Assembly (NCBI RefSeq): GCF_000374025.1
Contig: NZ_KB893173.1
Location: 434,001-498,000 of the forward strand
Length of the DNA: 64,000 bases
Direction: 5' to 3'
DNA from: Spirosoma panaciterrae DSM 21099
GTDB lineage: Bacteria > Bacteroidota > Bacteroidia > Cytophagales > Spirosomataceae
The translations under genes were made by a program, and so were the position numbers. The notes under the pieces were generated by a model, which worked only from the letters and a program-made list of their open reading frames with translations, did not search any database and was not told where the DNA came from. This document shows positions 8,580 to 18,050 of the stretch, one piece after another. The first letter of the stretch is position 1. Each line of letters begins with the position of its first letter.

Positions 8580-11500
8580 ATGACACGCTTCACTCAACTT
8601 TTTCTCTGTTTTCTATTTTCGGTACCTCTTTTTGGTCAAATTCAAAAACGCCCCCTCAACGCTTCCGACTATGATCGGTGGCAAAGCGTTCGGGCCGAAA
8701 AGATTTCGTCCGATGGTCATTGGATTTCTTATCAGATTGACCGTCAGGAAGGGGATGGGCGGCTGGAAGTAGCCAGTAGTACGGGAGGCAACCAGCCCCG
8801 GTATCGTTTCGCTCGCGGCTATATGGCTCAGTTTACCCCCGACAGCAAGTATCTGGTTATGCGGATCAAAGCACCCGCTGCCGATACCCGTAAGGCCAAA
8901 CTCAAGAAAAAGAAACCCGACGAGATGCCGAAGGATAGCCTGGTGGCTCTGAATCTGGCTACGGGTAAATCGATCCGTTTCGCCAATGTGAAATCGTATA
9001 CGTTTGGCAAGGATGGCGGCTCGTGGCTGGCTGTAGTGCAGGAACGTAAAGACGAACCGTCGCGACCTGCCTCTCGGGCAACCACCCAGACCGCGAAAGA
9101 CACCCTGCTCCCCTCCGCCCCCGTTTCGACCACAACGGTTGCCACACGTCGCGGCCCGTCAAAACGCCCCAAAGGTGACGACCTAACCCTGCTGAACCTG
9201 GCCGATGGCTCCCGTAAAACCTTCCGCTATGTATCGAACGTAGCCATTTCGGATAATGGTCAGAAAGTTTTCTACAGCAAGGAGTCAGCGATTGATAGCC
9301 TGAAAGCTAGCGACCCTGCGGTGCCGGGTGTATTTCTGTTCAATACCGCCAATGGGCAAACCATGTTGGTAGATACCAGTTCCAAAAAGAAGATTTACAA
9401 GGGGTTGGCCATCGACAAAACAGGTGATCAGCTAGCCTGGATGGCCTCGGCCGACAGCGCGGGAGCCGACGTAAAAGTATTTACACTGTATTACAAAAAC
9501 GTTGCGGCATCGCCTGCCCCTAAAGGCAAAAAAGCGAAATCCGTTGAGGCCGAATTGCCATACCGGGTAATGGCCGATACAACCCTGAAAGCACTACCGA
9601 AAGGCTGGTCGGTCAATGAATTTCGGGAGCCAAAGTTTGCTGAGGACGGGAAGCGACTCTATTTCTCCACGTCGCCCATTCCGCCCAAGCCTACAAAAGA
9701 CACCCTGACGCCCGACGATGAAAAAGTAAAAATGGACATCTGGACCTGGACCGATACGCGCCTGCAACCCATGCAGCAACGGCGGCTTAAGGAAGAAAAA
9801 GAACGCGGATTTCTGACAATGGCCGATTTAACCACCGGAAAAGTTACGATGCTGGCCAATCGTGAAATACCGACTGTTGCGTTCGACCCCAAAGTCAATT
9901 CGCGGTATCTACTGGGATTGAGCGACTTACCCTACCAGGTTCAGGCTTCCTGGGACCCTGGCCATACCGACCTTTATTTGATTGATACGCAAACGGGCGA
10001 AAAGAAACGCATTGCCAACGATGCTATGGCATCGCAGCCTAAATTGTCGCCAGGAGGCCAGTACGCTTACTGGTTCGATGAGCGGGACTCGCTTTGGCGG
10101 GCCTGGTCCATCGCCGAAAACAAACGCATTGACCTGACGCGCGGTTTGCCCAGCAAGTTCTTCGATGAGGAACACGATACACCCAACCTTCCGGGTGCTT
10201 ACGGATCGGCTGGCTGGACCACTGGCGACCGCTATCTGTGGCTCTACGACCGCTACGACATCTGGCAGGTAGATCCAACAGGGCGCGAGAAACCAACTAA
10301 TCTCACCGCAGGCTGGGGCCGTAAAAATGGCGTTCGACTCCGGTATGCCGATCTGGGTGAAGATGATTCATCGGGGCCAGGATTTGGTCGGTCAGCGCCC
10401 GAAAAAGCCATCGACCCCAAAGCGGAAGTTTTCTTTACCGGTATCTGGGAAAGTGATAAGTCGACGGGGATTTTGAAGAGTAAAAATGGCCTAACCGCCA
10501 CAGACCCCACAACCCTAACCCGTAGTAACCATCGGTATTTCGGTTTGAATAAAGCCAAAAATGCCTCAACGATGACCTTCTATCGGGGCAACTTCCAGGA
10601 ACCGATCAACCTTTTCCAGACGGATAGCACCCTGGCGAATCCCGTTCAACTAACCCGCGTCAATCCGCAGCAGGATAGTATTCGCTGGGGCAGTGTTGAA
10701 CTGGTAAGCTGGTTAGGTACCAACGGGGTTAAACTGGAAGGCTTGTTGTACAAACCCGAAGGCTTCGATCCGAAAAAGAAGTACCCTATGCTTACGTACT
10801 TCTACGAACGGAATGCCGAAACCCTGAATGATTACAAAGCGCCTGCTCCAAGTCGCTCTACCATCAACGTGGCTTACTGTGTTTCGAATGGCTATCTGGT
10901 TTTCATTCCAGACATCGTATACACGACGGGGCAGCCAGGTCCTAATGCCTACGACTGTATTGTACCGGGTGTGTTGAGCCTGATCGACAAAGGATTCGTG
11001 GATCGCGATCGGCTGGGTATTCAGGGGCAAAGCTGGGGAGGTTATCAAACGGCCTATATCATTACCCGTACCAATCTGTTTCGGGCAGCAGAGGCCGGTG
11101 CTCCCGTAGCCAACATGACTTCAGCCTATGGGGGTATTCGCTGGGAGACGGGTATTGTCCGTCAGTTTCAGTATGAGAAAACCCAGAGCCGGATTGGTGG
11201 AACACTCTGGGACAAGCCCATGAATTATATCGAGAACTCGCCCCTTTTCTTCGCCAATCGCATTCAGACGCCCCTCATGATGACGCATAACGATGCCGAT
11301 GGTGCTGTGCCCTGGTACCAGGGAATTGAGTTTTACTCGGCCCTCCGTCGGTTGAATAAGCCCGTCTGGATGCTGGTCTACAATGGTGAAGGCCATAACC
11401 TGACGCAACGTCATAATGCCAAAGATCTGAGTATTCGCCTGTACCAATTCTTCGATTATTACCTCAAAGATGCGCCTATGCCGCTCTGGATGAAAGAAGG

Positions 11501-11588
11501 GCGCACAGCCGTTGAGAAAGATAGGGGTGAAATGAAGTATGGTCTGGCCGTGGAACCACAGCAACTATCAAGTGGCGGATCAAACTAG
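8580..11588 (+). CDS. S9 family (prolyl oligopeptidase-type) serine peptidase, secreted
   Basis: A 1002-residue protein with a signal peptide (residues about 1-20, ending LFGQ), a long beta-propeller-like region with WD/TolB-type repeats, and a C-terminal alpha/beta-hydrolase domain from about residue 700. The catalytic triad is visible: S818 in GQSWGGYQ, D907 in DADGAVPW and H939 in GEGHNLT. This places it in the S9 group (DPP4 / acylaminoacyl peptidase relatives), which cuts short peptides, probably in the periplasm or at the surface. The propeller has a Lys-rich insert (KLKKKKPDE) near residue 105 and a longer low-complexity stretch around 160-200, making it longer than typical S9 enzymes. 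Confidence 0.92.
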   Translation: MTRFTQLFLCFLFSVPLFGQIQKRPLNASDYDRWQSVRAEKISSDGHWISYQIDRQEGDGRLEVASSTGGNQPRYRFARGYMAQFTPDSKYLVMRIKAPAADTRKAKLKKKKPDEMPKDSLVALNLATGKSIRFANVKSYTFGKDGGSWLAVVQERKDEPSRPASRATTQTAKDTLLPSAPVSTTTVATRRGPSKRPKGDDLTLLNLADGSRKTFRYVSNVAISDNGQKVFYSKESAIDSLKASDPAVPGVFLFNTANGQTMLVDTSSKKKIYKGLAIDKTGDQLAWMASADSAGADVKVFTLYYKNVAASPAPKGKKAKSVEAELPYRVMADTTLKALPKGWSVNEFREPKFAEDGKRLYFSTSPIPPKPTKDTLTPDDEKVKMDIWTWTDTRLQPMQQRRLKEEKERGFLTMADLTTGKVTMLANREIPTVAFDPKVNSRYLLGLSDLPYQVQASWDPGHTDLYLIDTQTGEKKRIANDAMASQPKLSPGGQYAYWFDERDSLWRAWSIAENKRIDLTRGLPSKFFDEEHDTPNLPGAYGSAGWTTGDRYLWLYDRYDIWQVDPTGREKPTNLTAGWGRKNGVRLRYADLGEDDSSGPGFGRSAPEKAIDPKAEVFFTGIWESDKSTGILKSKNGLTATDPTTLTRSNHRYFGLNKAKNASTMTFYRGNFQEPINLFQTDSTLANPVQLTRVNPQQDSIRWGSVELVSWLGTNGVKLEGLLYKPEGFDPKKKYPMLTYFYERNAETLNDYKAPAPSRSTINVAYCVSNGYLVFIPDIVYTTGQPGPNAYDCIVPGVLSLIDKGFVDRDRLGIQGQSWGGYQTAYIITRTNLFRAAEAGAPVANMTSAYGGIRWETGIVRQFQYEKTQSRIGGTLWDKPMNYIENSPLFFANRIQTPLMMTHNDADGAVPWYQGIEFYSALRRLNKPVWMLVYNGEGHNLTQRHNAKDLSIRLYQFFDYYLKDAPMPLWMKEGRTAVEKDRGEMKYGLAVEPQQLSSGGSN

Positions 11589-11702
11589 ACGGTCTGCAAG
11601 TAACTGAAAAGTCCAACGCCTGATTGAATTCCATTTAGAACGGTTCGCCTTCGCGGTTTGAGCACGATAACTCTAACGTGGTCAAAATGCAGTTGATTTA
11701 GA

Positions 11703-11736
11703 CAGTAAGAGCCGGATCAACGTCCGGCTCTTACTG
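11703..11736. terminator. Bidirectional terminator between S9 peptidase and DUF1573 genes
   Basis: A perfect 14-bp stem (11703-11716 with 11723-11736) and a 6-nt loop sit between two convergent genes, 3 bp from the stop of the DUF1573 gene. Confidence 0.8.
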
Positions 11737-11738
11737 GT

Positions 11739-12131
11739 TTACTGGGCTGATACAGCTTCTTTTACCACTTCGCCTTTAAAATACAGAACCACCGTTCCCC
11801 CTTCGGCATTCGACTCTACAGTTACCGACTTATTGAAGGCCCCCATGGCAGCCGCATTATACGTCGCTTTAATGATACCTGCCTGTCCGGGCATAACTGG
11901 CGCTTTCGGATAGTCTACCCCTGTGCAACCACAAGACCCCTGCGCCCGGTTGATGACGAGAGGTAATTCACCTTTATTGGTAAAGGCAAATTCAACCGTT
12001 ACGGGTTTTCCCTGCGGAATACGTCCGAAATCATGGGTGGCGTTTTTCCAGTTGAACAACGCAGCCGGTACGGTCATCGCCATGGAGGCTGCCAGTAATA
12101 AAAACGAGCCAAAAAACAGGAGACGTTTCAT
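11739..12131 (-). CDS. DUF1573 (Ig-like) exported protein
   Basis: A 130-residue protein with a signal peptide (MKRLLFFGSFLLLAASMAM..., cut near residue 25). The rest is a single DUF1573 domain: ATHDFGRIPQGKPV, then the hallmark GSCGCTGVDYP, then IIKATYN. DUF1573 domains are Ig-like and very common in exported Bacteroidetes proteins; a molecular function is not established. It converges on the S9 peptidase gene and diverges from the two-component pair downstream. Confidence 0.9.
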   Translation of the reverse strand: MKRLLFFGSFLLLAASMAMTVPAALFNWKNATHDFGRIPQGKPVTVEFAFTNKGELPLVINRAQGSCGCTGVDYPKAPVMPGQAGIIKATYNAAAMGAFNKSVTVESNAEGGTVVLYFKGEVVKEAVSAQ

Positions 12132-12338
12132 AGAAAATTGGTTTAATAGGATTTGTTATGTACTGCCCACTCAGGCAACATTGCAAACCTACATCTCATT
12201 TTTGCCCGACTCTGTTAAGCAGTGCCTAATGTTTGTTAATGAGTTGTTAACGTAGCCCCAATTTGTGGATGAGGATTGAGTGATTGAACGAATAGTCCGT
12301 ACTTTACACTCATTCAGCAATTCAATCATTCAGCCTCC

Positions 12339-13664
12339 ATGTCTCGTCTGCGATTGTTGGTTCTGCTTTCGGTGCTTTCCATTATCGGTATTCTGGCAGT
12401 ACAGGTCGTGTGGGTACGAAACGCGTATGCACTGCGCGAACGACAGTTTCGCCAGTCGGCATTCATTGCCTTGCAGGATGTGGCTGATGAAGTGGCCCGG
12501 CTGAATCATTTTACACTGAATCGCTACGCCGTTACCCAGCTCTCCGACGATTATTTCATTGTAAACACCGACGCGCCCATCGACCCGGCTGCACTTGAAA
12601 CGTTTATTCAGGGCTCTCTACAGGCCCATAACCTGATTACCGACTACGAATACGGCATTTACAACTGCGAAACGGACCGGATGGTCTATGGCGCTTATGT
12701 AAGTCCAAATGCTTTGACAAAAGGCAGGTTGCAGAGTGTCCGAAACCTCCCCAAATTCCCCCGATATACTTACTATTTCGGTATCCGTTTTCCCAACCAG
12801 GCCGGATTCGTAGCAGGGCAGTTAACGGGCTGGGTATGGTCGACCGGGGCAGTACTTCTGGTTGTACTTTTCTTTGGGTATACGCTCAGTGTTGTTTTGA
12901 AACAACGCCGGCTAACCGAAGTACAGCGGGATTTTATCAATAACATCACTCACGAACTCCAGACGCCCGTATCAACCATTCGGGTGGCGGCCGATGTGCT
13001 ACAAACCGATGGAATAGCCCAACAGCCTAATCGCCTTAAACAGTATGCACGTGTACTGGGCGAAGAAAGTCAACGGCTACAAAAACAGGTAAATAGCATT
13101 TTACAACTGGCAAAATCGGAACGAACCGGGTTTGTGCTCGAAAAAACGGAGGTAAACCTACACGACTTGATGACCGAAGCCGCCCAGCAGTTTGCTCCCC
13201 ACATAACTCTGGACCTTACGGCTCCCAAGGCCGATATTCATGCTGATCGGTATCACCTTGAAACAACGCTGAACAACCTGATTGATAACGCCCTGAAATA
13301 CTGCGATAAATCACCCAGCATTGTCTTGCATACCCGGCAGGAACAGAGTAAACTACGCTGGTCGGTCAGCGACAATGGCATCGGAATTGCTCCCAAGCAT
13401 CAAAAAGCCGTTTTCCAACAGTTCTATCGGATAGGTTCGGGGCATACCCACAATGTAAAAGGCTTTGGACTCGGGCTGTATTATGTCCGGCAGGTTATTC
13501 GGGCACATGGCTGGCATCTGGAGTTGCATAGCGAACCGGGCCAGGGAAGTACATTTACGATATTTATAGCGAGTGAGAGCGTGAATGAGCGGAAACCTGA
13601 CAAGTTAGGCGAGCCATTATATTCACGTTTTCGCTCATTCACGCTTTCACGAATTAAGCTTTGA
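12339..13664 (+). CDS. Membrane sensor histidine kinase with a palindrome-encoded tail
   Basis: A 441-residue kinase. Two transmembrane segments (about 4-22 and 166-186) flank a roughly 140-residue periplasmic sensor. HisKA follows with H205 in THELQTP, then the HATPase_c domain: N box (NNLIDNALKYC), G1 box (DNGIGIAP) and G2 box (GFGLGLYYV). The conserved fold ends near GSTFTIFIA. About 30 further residues (from about 412) are encoded by an inverted repeat at 13573-13650 and have no counterpart I know in kinases. The stop overlaps the response-regulator start (TTGA), so the two are translationally coupled. The signal sensed is unknown. Confidence 0.93.
   Translation: MSRLRLLVLLSVLSIIGILAVQVVWVRNAYALRERQFRQSAFIALQDVADEVARLNHFTLNRYAVTQLSDDYFIVNTDAPIDPAALETFIQGSLQAHNLITDYEYGIYNCETDRMVYGAYVSPNALTKGRLQSVRNLPKFPRYTYYFGIRFPNQAGFVAGQLTGWVWSTGAVLLVVLFFGYTLSVVLKQRRLTEVQRDFINNITHELQTPVSTIRVAADVLQTDGIAQQPNRLKQYARVLGEESQRLQKQVNSILQLAKSERTGFVLEKTEVNLHDLMTEAAQQFAPHITLDLTAPKADIHADRYHLETTLNNLIDNALKYCDKSPSIVLHTRQEQSKLRWSVSDNGIGIAPKHQKAVFQQFYRIGSGHTHNVKGFGLGLYYVRQVIRAHGWHLELHSEPGQGSTFTIFIASESVNERKPDKLGEPLYSRFRSFTLSRIKL
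13573..13650. repeat. Palindromic element inside the 3' end of the kinase gene
   Basis: Arms 13573-13595 and 13628-13650 pair over 23 bp with two mismatches around a 32-nt spacer. The outer arm shares a 17-nt core with the hairpin at 26221-26302 (15 of 17 identical). The element is translated in frame as the kinase tail and ends 10 bp before the response-regulator start. Confidence 0.75.
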
Positions 13665-14335
13665 CACTGGCTCGTATTTTATTCGTCGAAGATGATGTAA
13701 ATCTGGGATTTGTGATTCGGGATACACTCGAAAACGTCCCTTTCCGGGTTACGCATTGCACCACTGGACCGGAGGCCTGGGAGGCTTTTCAGGCTGGCCC
13801 GTTTGATGTGTGTCTGCTGGATGTCATGCTGCCCCAAAGTGATGGATTTACCCTTGCCCGACAGATCCGTTCGGTCAACACACAAGTTCCCATTTTATTT
13901 CTGAGTGCCCTTGCCAATAAAGAGGATCGCCTGCAGGGGTTACGATTGGGAGCCGACGATTATCTGACCAAACCCTTTAGTATCGAAGAACTGATCCTGA
14001 AAATCAATGTATTCCTCCGACGTACTGTTAATCACCAACCTCAATCACTGCCAGCGGACATTAAGCTTGATCGGCAGAATCTTACGCTCACGATCAATGA
14101 GCAGGTTCAGGCCTTAACCTATCGTGAGGCAAATGTTCTGGCCTATTTTCTGGACCGTCCTAATACCCTCGTTCGTCGCGATGACCTGTTGCGGGCCGTT
14201 TGGGGCGATGATGATTACTTTATGGGTCGTAGTCTGGATGTATTCATCTCCCGGCTGCGCAAACGATTAGCCCAGGTACCGTCCATCCGAATTGACAATG
14301 TCCATGGCGTTGGGTTTATTTTGCGCCGTTCATGA
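13661..14335 (+). CDS. OmpR-family response regulator
   Basis: A 224-residue regulator: receiver domain at 1-120 with the acidic pocket D11/D12, phosphoacceptor D54 (CLLDVMLP) and K104 (YLTKPF), then an OmpR/PhoB winged-helix DNA-binding domain (LTYREANVLAYFL, LDVFISRLRKRL, NVHGVGFIL). The start is a TTG overlapping the kinase stop; no ATG precedes the receiver fold, so TTG is the best choice. It is the cognate partner of the upstream kinase. Targets are unknown. Confidence 0.94.
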   Translation: MTLARILFVEDDVNLGFVIRDTLENVPFRVTHCTTGPEAWEAFQAGPFDVCLLDVMLPQSDGFTLARQIRSVNTQVPILFLSALANKEDRLQGLRLGADDYLTKPFSIEELILKINVFLRRTVNHQPQSLPADIKLDRQNLTLTINEQVQALTYREANVLAYFLDRPNTLVRRDDLLRAVWGDDDYFMGRSLDVFISRLRKRLAQVPSIRIDNVHGVGFILRRS

Positions 14336-14443
14336 ACTCCATTTGCAGCCTACCTTTTCTGCTTCGTAGTTTGCAATCCGAAATTGGCGCTGACTGCCCG
14401 ACAGGAACGGTAATCCGCGACTCTTAAACCACAAACTATCCCG

Positions 14444-15556
14444 ATGACTTACAAATTACCTGCTCTTTTGCTAGTAGCTGGGCTGTTGTTGTACGGTTGT
14501 AAAACAGCGAAGCTCCCCAACCAGTCACTGCCTACTACCGCCCGCGTTTTGCAGGAAGGGTTTCTTACCTGCTTTGCCCCGGGCACTTCGCTCAACAATC
14601 AGCCCGTATGGTGCGAAGCGTCGGCTGTGTTGTTTGACGGAAAACATATTCTGTTTGCCAATGACAAAGATATGCCAGCCGGTCAGAGCCCGGTTTTTAT
14701 GAAAACGCTCGATGATCTGGCCGATTCTACCCGATCACCAACCTACCTCACGCGTCCCCTCTTTTCCTCAACCCGAAAATACGAAGATTTCGCTCAGACG
14801 CCCGACCGCCGTTTTGTGCTGCTCACCACAGCCTTCGACCGGGTCAAGTCGGGCAGCCATGACTGGGATAGTTACAACACCATTCTTTACTGGCGTAGTG
14901 GTGATGAACAGCACCCCCAGGTGCTTGCTCCCGACGATACCAGTCGAACCTCAATAGCTTATCGCCAGCGCATCGCTCAGCTATTGGCTACTGCGGAATT
15001 TCCGGGAGCCATTCCGTACTTCAAGATTGAAGGATTAGCCGCTACAGACAAGCAACTGCTGTTTGGAATTCGGGAAGAGGGCAAATCGTACGAGAGCTTT
15101 ACGTACCAGGCTAAAATCATCAGTGTATCGTATCAGATCGAGAAAAAAGGCGATTCGGAGCGAATCCGGCTGGCCGACGACTGGAAAATTATCAACAACT
15201 TCGATATAGCCGCTGCCGAACCCTCACTTCCAAAACCGCTGGCCTTATCCAGTCTGGAATACGATCCTTACCGGGGCTGTTTCTGGCTGCTCACGTCGAT
15301 GGAAGCCAATGGTCAGCTAGATGCTTATCTTTGGACAATCAGCCCCACCGACTTGTATGCTGGTAAACCTTTTTCATTAATGCGTAATGCGCAGGGCCAA
15401 CCCATTCATACCCCCGGCCATAAAGCCGAAGACCTGACCCCACTCGATCAGAACCGATTGCTGCTCATCAGCGACGATGACCGGACTCGTACCACCATCG
15501 GAACACAAATTCGAAATCCAAATCAGGCTGCTTATACGATTCTCACAGTTAACTAA
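14444..15556 (+). CDS. Lipoprotein of unknown function, possible beta-propeller
   Basis: A 370-residue protein with a lipoprotein signal (LLYGC, lipidated C19). The mature part contains repeated strand-rich segments (HILFANDKD, FVLLTTAFD, KIEGLAATDKQLLFGIREE, RGCFWLLTSMEANG, LLLISDDD) that suggest a beta-propeller like the esterase-like/phytase-like domain, but I cannot assign a family with certainty. No catalytic residues are claimed. It follows the two-component pair by 108 bp on the same strand and ends in a strong hairpin; it may be a regulon member. Confidence 0.6.
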   Translation: MTYKLPALLLVAGLLLYGCKTAKLPNQSLPTTARVLQEGFLTCFAPGTSLNNQPVWCEASAVLFDGKHILFANDKDMPAGQSPVFMKTLDDLADSTRSPTYLTRPLFSSTRKYEDFAQTPDRRFVLLTTAFDRVKSGSHDWDSYNTILYWRSGDEQHPQVLAPDDTSRTSIAYRQRIAQLLATAEFPGAIPYFKIEGLAATDKQLLFGIREEGKSYESFTYQAKIISVSYQIEKKGDSERIRLADDWKIINNFDIAAAEPSLPKPLALSSLEYDPYRGCFWLLTSMEANGQLDAYLWTISPTDLYAGKPFSLMRNAQGQPIHTPGHKAEDLTPLDQNRLLLISDDDRTRTTIGTQIRNPNQAAYTILTVN

Positions 15557-15573
15557 GTTGATTTCTCTACAAT

Positions 15574-15610
15574 AAAACGTCCCGAAGGCCTTGCGCTCTC
15601 GGGACGTTTT
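15574..15610. terminator. Bidirectional terminator (AAAACGTCCCGA stem)
   Basis: A perfect 12-bp stem (15574-15585 with 15599-15610) with A-run before and T-run after serves the lipoprotein gene (+) and the convergent hydrolase gene (-). Confidence 0.85.
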
Positions 15611-15655
15611 GTACTCAGCCACGGTTTCAGAATGGTTGAGCAACGCCTAAACCGT

Positions 15656-16852
15656 TTATTGAATTGACCCAAAGAACGAATACGTTCCGGTAATGAAGGG
15701 AATAACGCCCGTGGCATGCGTGGCCCCTGGCATCGTTATCAGTTCTACATTCGTTGCCCCCCGCTTCTGCATGGCGTCGTAGGCATTTTTTGAGTTCAGG
15801 TAAAACACAATTTCATCCGCATCGCCATGATAAAGCTGGGTTCTTGTTCGAGGTCGCCAGTCATGGATATCGTTATCCTGCACAGCGGCCAGAAAAGCCT
15901 TATCTGTTCCATCATTGACGGCCTGTTTGAAACTTTCCGTAAATGCCTGATTCAGACTAACGCTGATCGATGCATTTTTTCCCGAAGCGGCTACCTGCGT
16001 TGCATAGGGCTCTTTAAAGTAATAGCTCATTGGTCGGTTCAGCCCATAAATCCGGTCGTAGGTAAGCAGTACCCAGATATACAGTCGATTAATACTGGCA
16101 TCTCCACCCGTTTTCTGATTCAGAATATAGCTCATAAACGCTGGCTTATCATAGGCCCCTGCTCCACAACTCGACGCAACCAGATTGAATTCATTTCCGG
16201 CTTCTTCTTCCAACTTCTTCTGCAAGGCCATAGTGGCATACCCACCTTCCGAATAGCCAGCCAGAAAAAGTCGACTATCCCAATTTATACGCTGGCTCGT
16301 CAGAAACTCACGGGTAGCCCGCAGCATATCGAGCGAAGCTGTGGCTAATCCATTGCGATGCTCATAGGTATGCGGCAGGTCTTTTGAGGCTCCATAGCCA
16401 ATGTAATCGGGCGCTGCAATAATATACCCCTGGGAGGCAAACACGGAACCAAATGTATAAGCTTCGCTACTGGGGCCGAAGTTTGAAGGCGCGTCGGTTT
16501 CGCTCGTGATTGTGCCGTGCTGCATACTTAACAATGGCACTGCGCCTGTGGTAACCGGAATCAATAAAGCCCCGGAGGCTTTCACCGGCTTACCATCGGT
16601 GTTGGTGGTCATGTATTCCAATCGGTAGGCTTTTATTCCATAATGGATAAACACCTGTAGAAGAGCATTCGCGCCTGTGAACCGACTCCGAAGCTGATCT
16701 GTAGAATATTCCCCTATCAGCGAGCTATTTACTAAAACAACTGGCTGACTGGGAGTTACAGAGCTGTCGCTATCGGCCGTTTTACAGGCTACTGGCGCGA
16801 AACATAATAAGCTCCCTACAAAAAGAGCGAATAACGATTTTCTAAATATCAT
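15656..16852 (-). CDS. Lipase-like alpha/beta-hydrolase lipoprotein
   Basis: A 398-residue protein with a probable lipobox (PVAC, C23). The rest is an alpha/beta hydrolase of the secretory-lipase type: oxyanion region LLSMQHGT, nucleophile S201 in GYSEGGY, the acid in YHGDADEIV and the histidine in PGATHATG. It would be anchored to a membrane and hydrolyse an ester; the natural substrate is unknown. Bacteroidetes relatives are often annotated only as lipase family proteins. A 433-bp AT-rich gap lies upstream. Confidence 0.82.
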   Translation of the reverse strand: MIFRKSLFALFVGSLLCFAPVACKTADSDSSVTPSQPVVLVNSSLIGEYSTDQLRSRFTGANALLQVFIHYGIKAYRLEYMTTNTDGKPVKASGALLIPVTTGAVPLLSMQHGTITSETDAPSNFGPSSEAYTFGSVFASQGYIIAAPDYIGYGASKDLPHTYEHRNGLATASLDMLRATREFLTSQRINWDSRLFLAGYSEGGYATMALQKKLEEEAGNEFNLVASSCGAGAYDKPAFMSYILNQKTGGDASINRLYIWVLLTYDRIYGLNRPMSYYFKEPYATQVAASGKNASISVSLNQAFTESFKQAVNDGTDKAFLAAVQDNDIHDWRPRTRTQLYHGDADEIVFYLNSKNAYDAMQKRGATNVELITMPGATHATGVIPFITGTYSFFGSIQ

Positions 16853-17285
16853 GGAATAGAACCTAAATTGAATAGCTATAGAATTAACGCTTTTTCGGCC
16901 CTATTCGTTTATGGCCCTTTGGATAAAATCGGGACAAAACACAGAGATATACCCTTAACTATCAATAGTTTAACAACAAGAATCGATTATTAATACTCCG
17001 TATTCAAGCTAAATCAAATAAGCTGAAAGCTGACTGGCGCATTTAAGCAGTCAATGAATACAGTTTTGTAGAGCCCTTTCCACAACTCTATGAATCTTCC
17101 TTCCCGGTTACTCTATTAAATTACTTCGCTATATAAAAAATTATAGTTTTTTTTACCCTCAACATATAAACACAAAATATTGACTATCAAACAGTTGCCA
17201 ATAATAGGTTCAATAATACTGAGATTTGGGGTTAAACTGGTATAAGGTTTGGGTATCTATAAGCAATACCAATATTCACAACGCT
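16853..17285. other. Non-coding AT-rich gap of 433 bp
   Basis: This divergent gap contains AT-rich tracts (for example around 17130-17160) and no plausible ORF or RNA gene. It should hold promoters for the hydrolase (-) and the OmpA gene (+); no textbook TAnnTTTG box was found. Confidence 0.5.
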
Positions 17286-17990
17286 ATGAATTATGAACTG
17301 AAATCTGTTGCAACCAAGGCACTGGCAATTCCACTGGCAATTTCGCTGATGGCTGGAAATGTGGCCTGTGCTCAACAGAAAAAATTGAACAAGACTCAGA
17401 AAGGAGCTATAGTTGGAGCCAGTGGTGGCGCTGTTATCGGCGGCATGATCGGTAAATCAACAGGTAAAACAGCTATGGGGGCCATTCTTGGCGCCACGGT
17501 CGGAGGAGCTGCTGGTGCGGTTATTGGCCGACGTATGGATAAACGTGCTGAAGAAATACAACGTCAGATGCCCAATGCCCAGGTTGATCGGGTGGGCGAA
17601 GGAATTAAAGTATCGCTTGGCTCAGACATTTTGTTCGATGTTGACTCGTATGCACTGAAGTCGTCAACGAAACAACAACTGGTTGAATTCGCTCAGACGC
17701 TTAATAAGGAAGAAGATACAGATATTTTAGTAGAAGGTCATGCCGATGCTACGGGTTCAGCAGACCACAACCTTAAATTATCGCAACAACGAGCCAATGC
17801 GGTTGCCAGCTTTCTGGAAACTCAGGGCGTAAAAACCTCACGCGTTGATGAGAAAGGTTATGGTGAGTCGCAACCTGTTGCCGATAATGCAACCGCATCG
17901 GGCCGTCAGAAAAACCGTCGTGTCGATATTGCAATTTTTGCGAACAAAAAAATGCAGCGCGAGGCTAAAAACGGCAAGCTTGGTGAGTAA
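17286..17990 (+). CDS. OmpA-family protein with glycine-zipper segment
   Basis: A 234-residue envelope protein. I use the ATG at 17286, which starts a signal peptide ending ACAQQ; the longer frame to 17226 adds 20 residues with no function. Residues about 35-85 are a glycine-zipper region (GAIVGASGGAVIGGMIG, AILGATVGGAAGAVIG) able to pack in a membrane. Residues 115-225 form an OmpA-like peptidoglycan-binding domain (LFDVDSYALK, VEGHADATGS, LSQQRANAV, RQKNRRVDI). It resembles YiaD-type lipoproteins that link outer membrane and murein. It heads a block of stress-associated small genes. Confidence 0.92.
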   Translation: MNYELKSVATKALAIPLAISLMAGNVACAQQKKLNKTQKGAIVGASGGAVIGGMIGKSTGKTAMGAILGATVGGAAGAVIGRRMDKRAEEIQRQMPNAQVDRVGEGIKVSLGSDILFDVDSYALKSSTKQQLVEFAQTLNKEEDTDILVEGHADATGSADHNLKLSQQRANAVASFLETQGVKTSRVDEKGYGESQPVADNATASGRQKNRRVDIAIFANKKMQREAKNGKLGE

Positions 17991-17997
17991 CTGATCG

Positions 17998-18025
17998 GAT
18001 GGTTAGGAGAATTCTCCTAACCATC
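17998..18025. terminator. Perfect 28-bp palindrome after the OmpA gene
   Basis: GATGGTTAGGAGAA is followed directly by its exact complement, giving a 14-bp stem with no spacer, 7 bp after the OmpA-gene stop. It probably ends or attenuates transcription before the DUF2945 gene. Confidence 0.6.
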
Positions 18026-18050
18026 TTACTATATACCAGAACATAAACCG

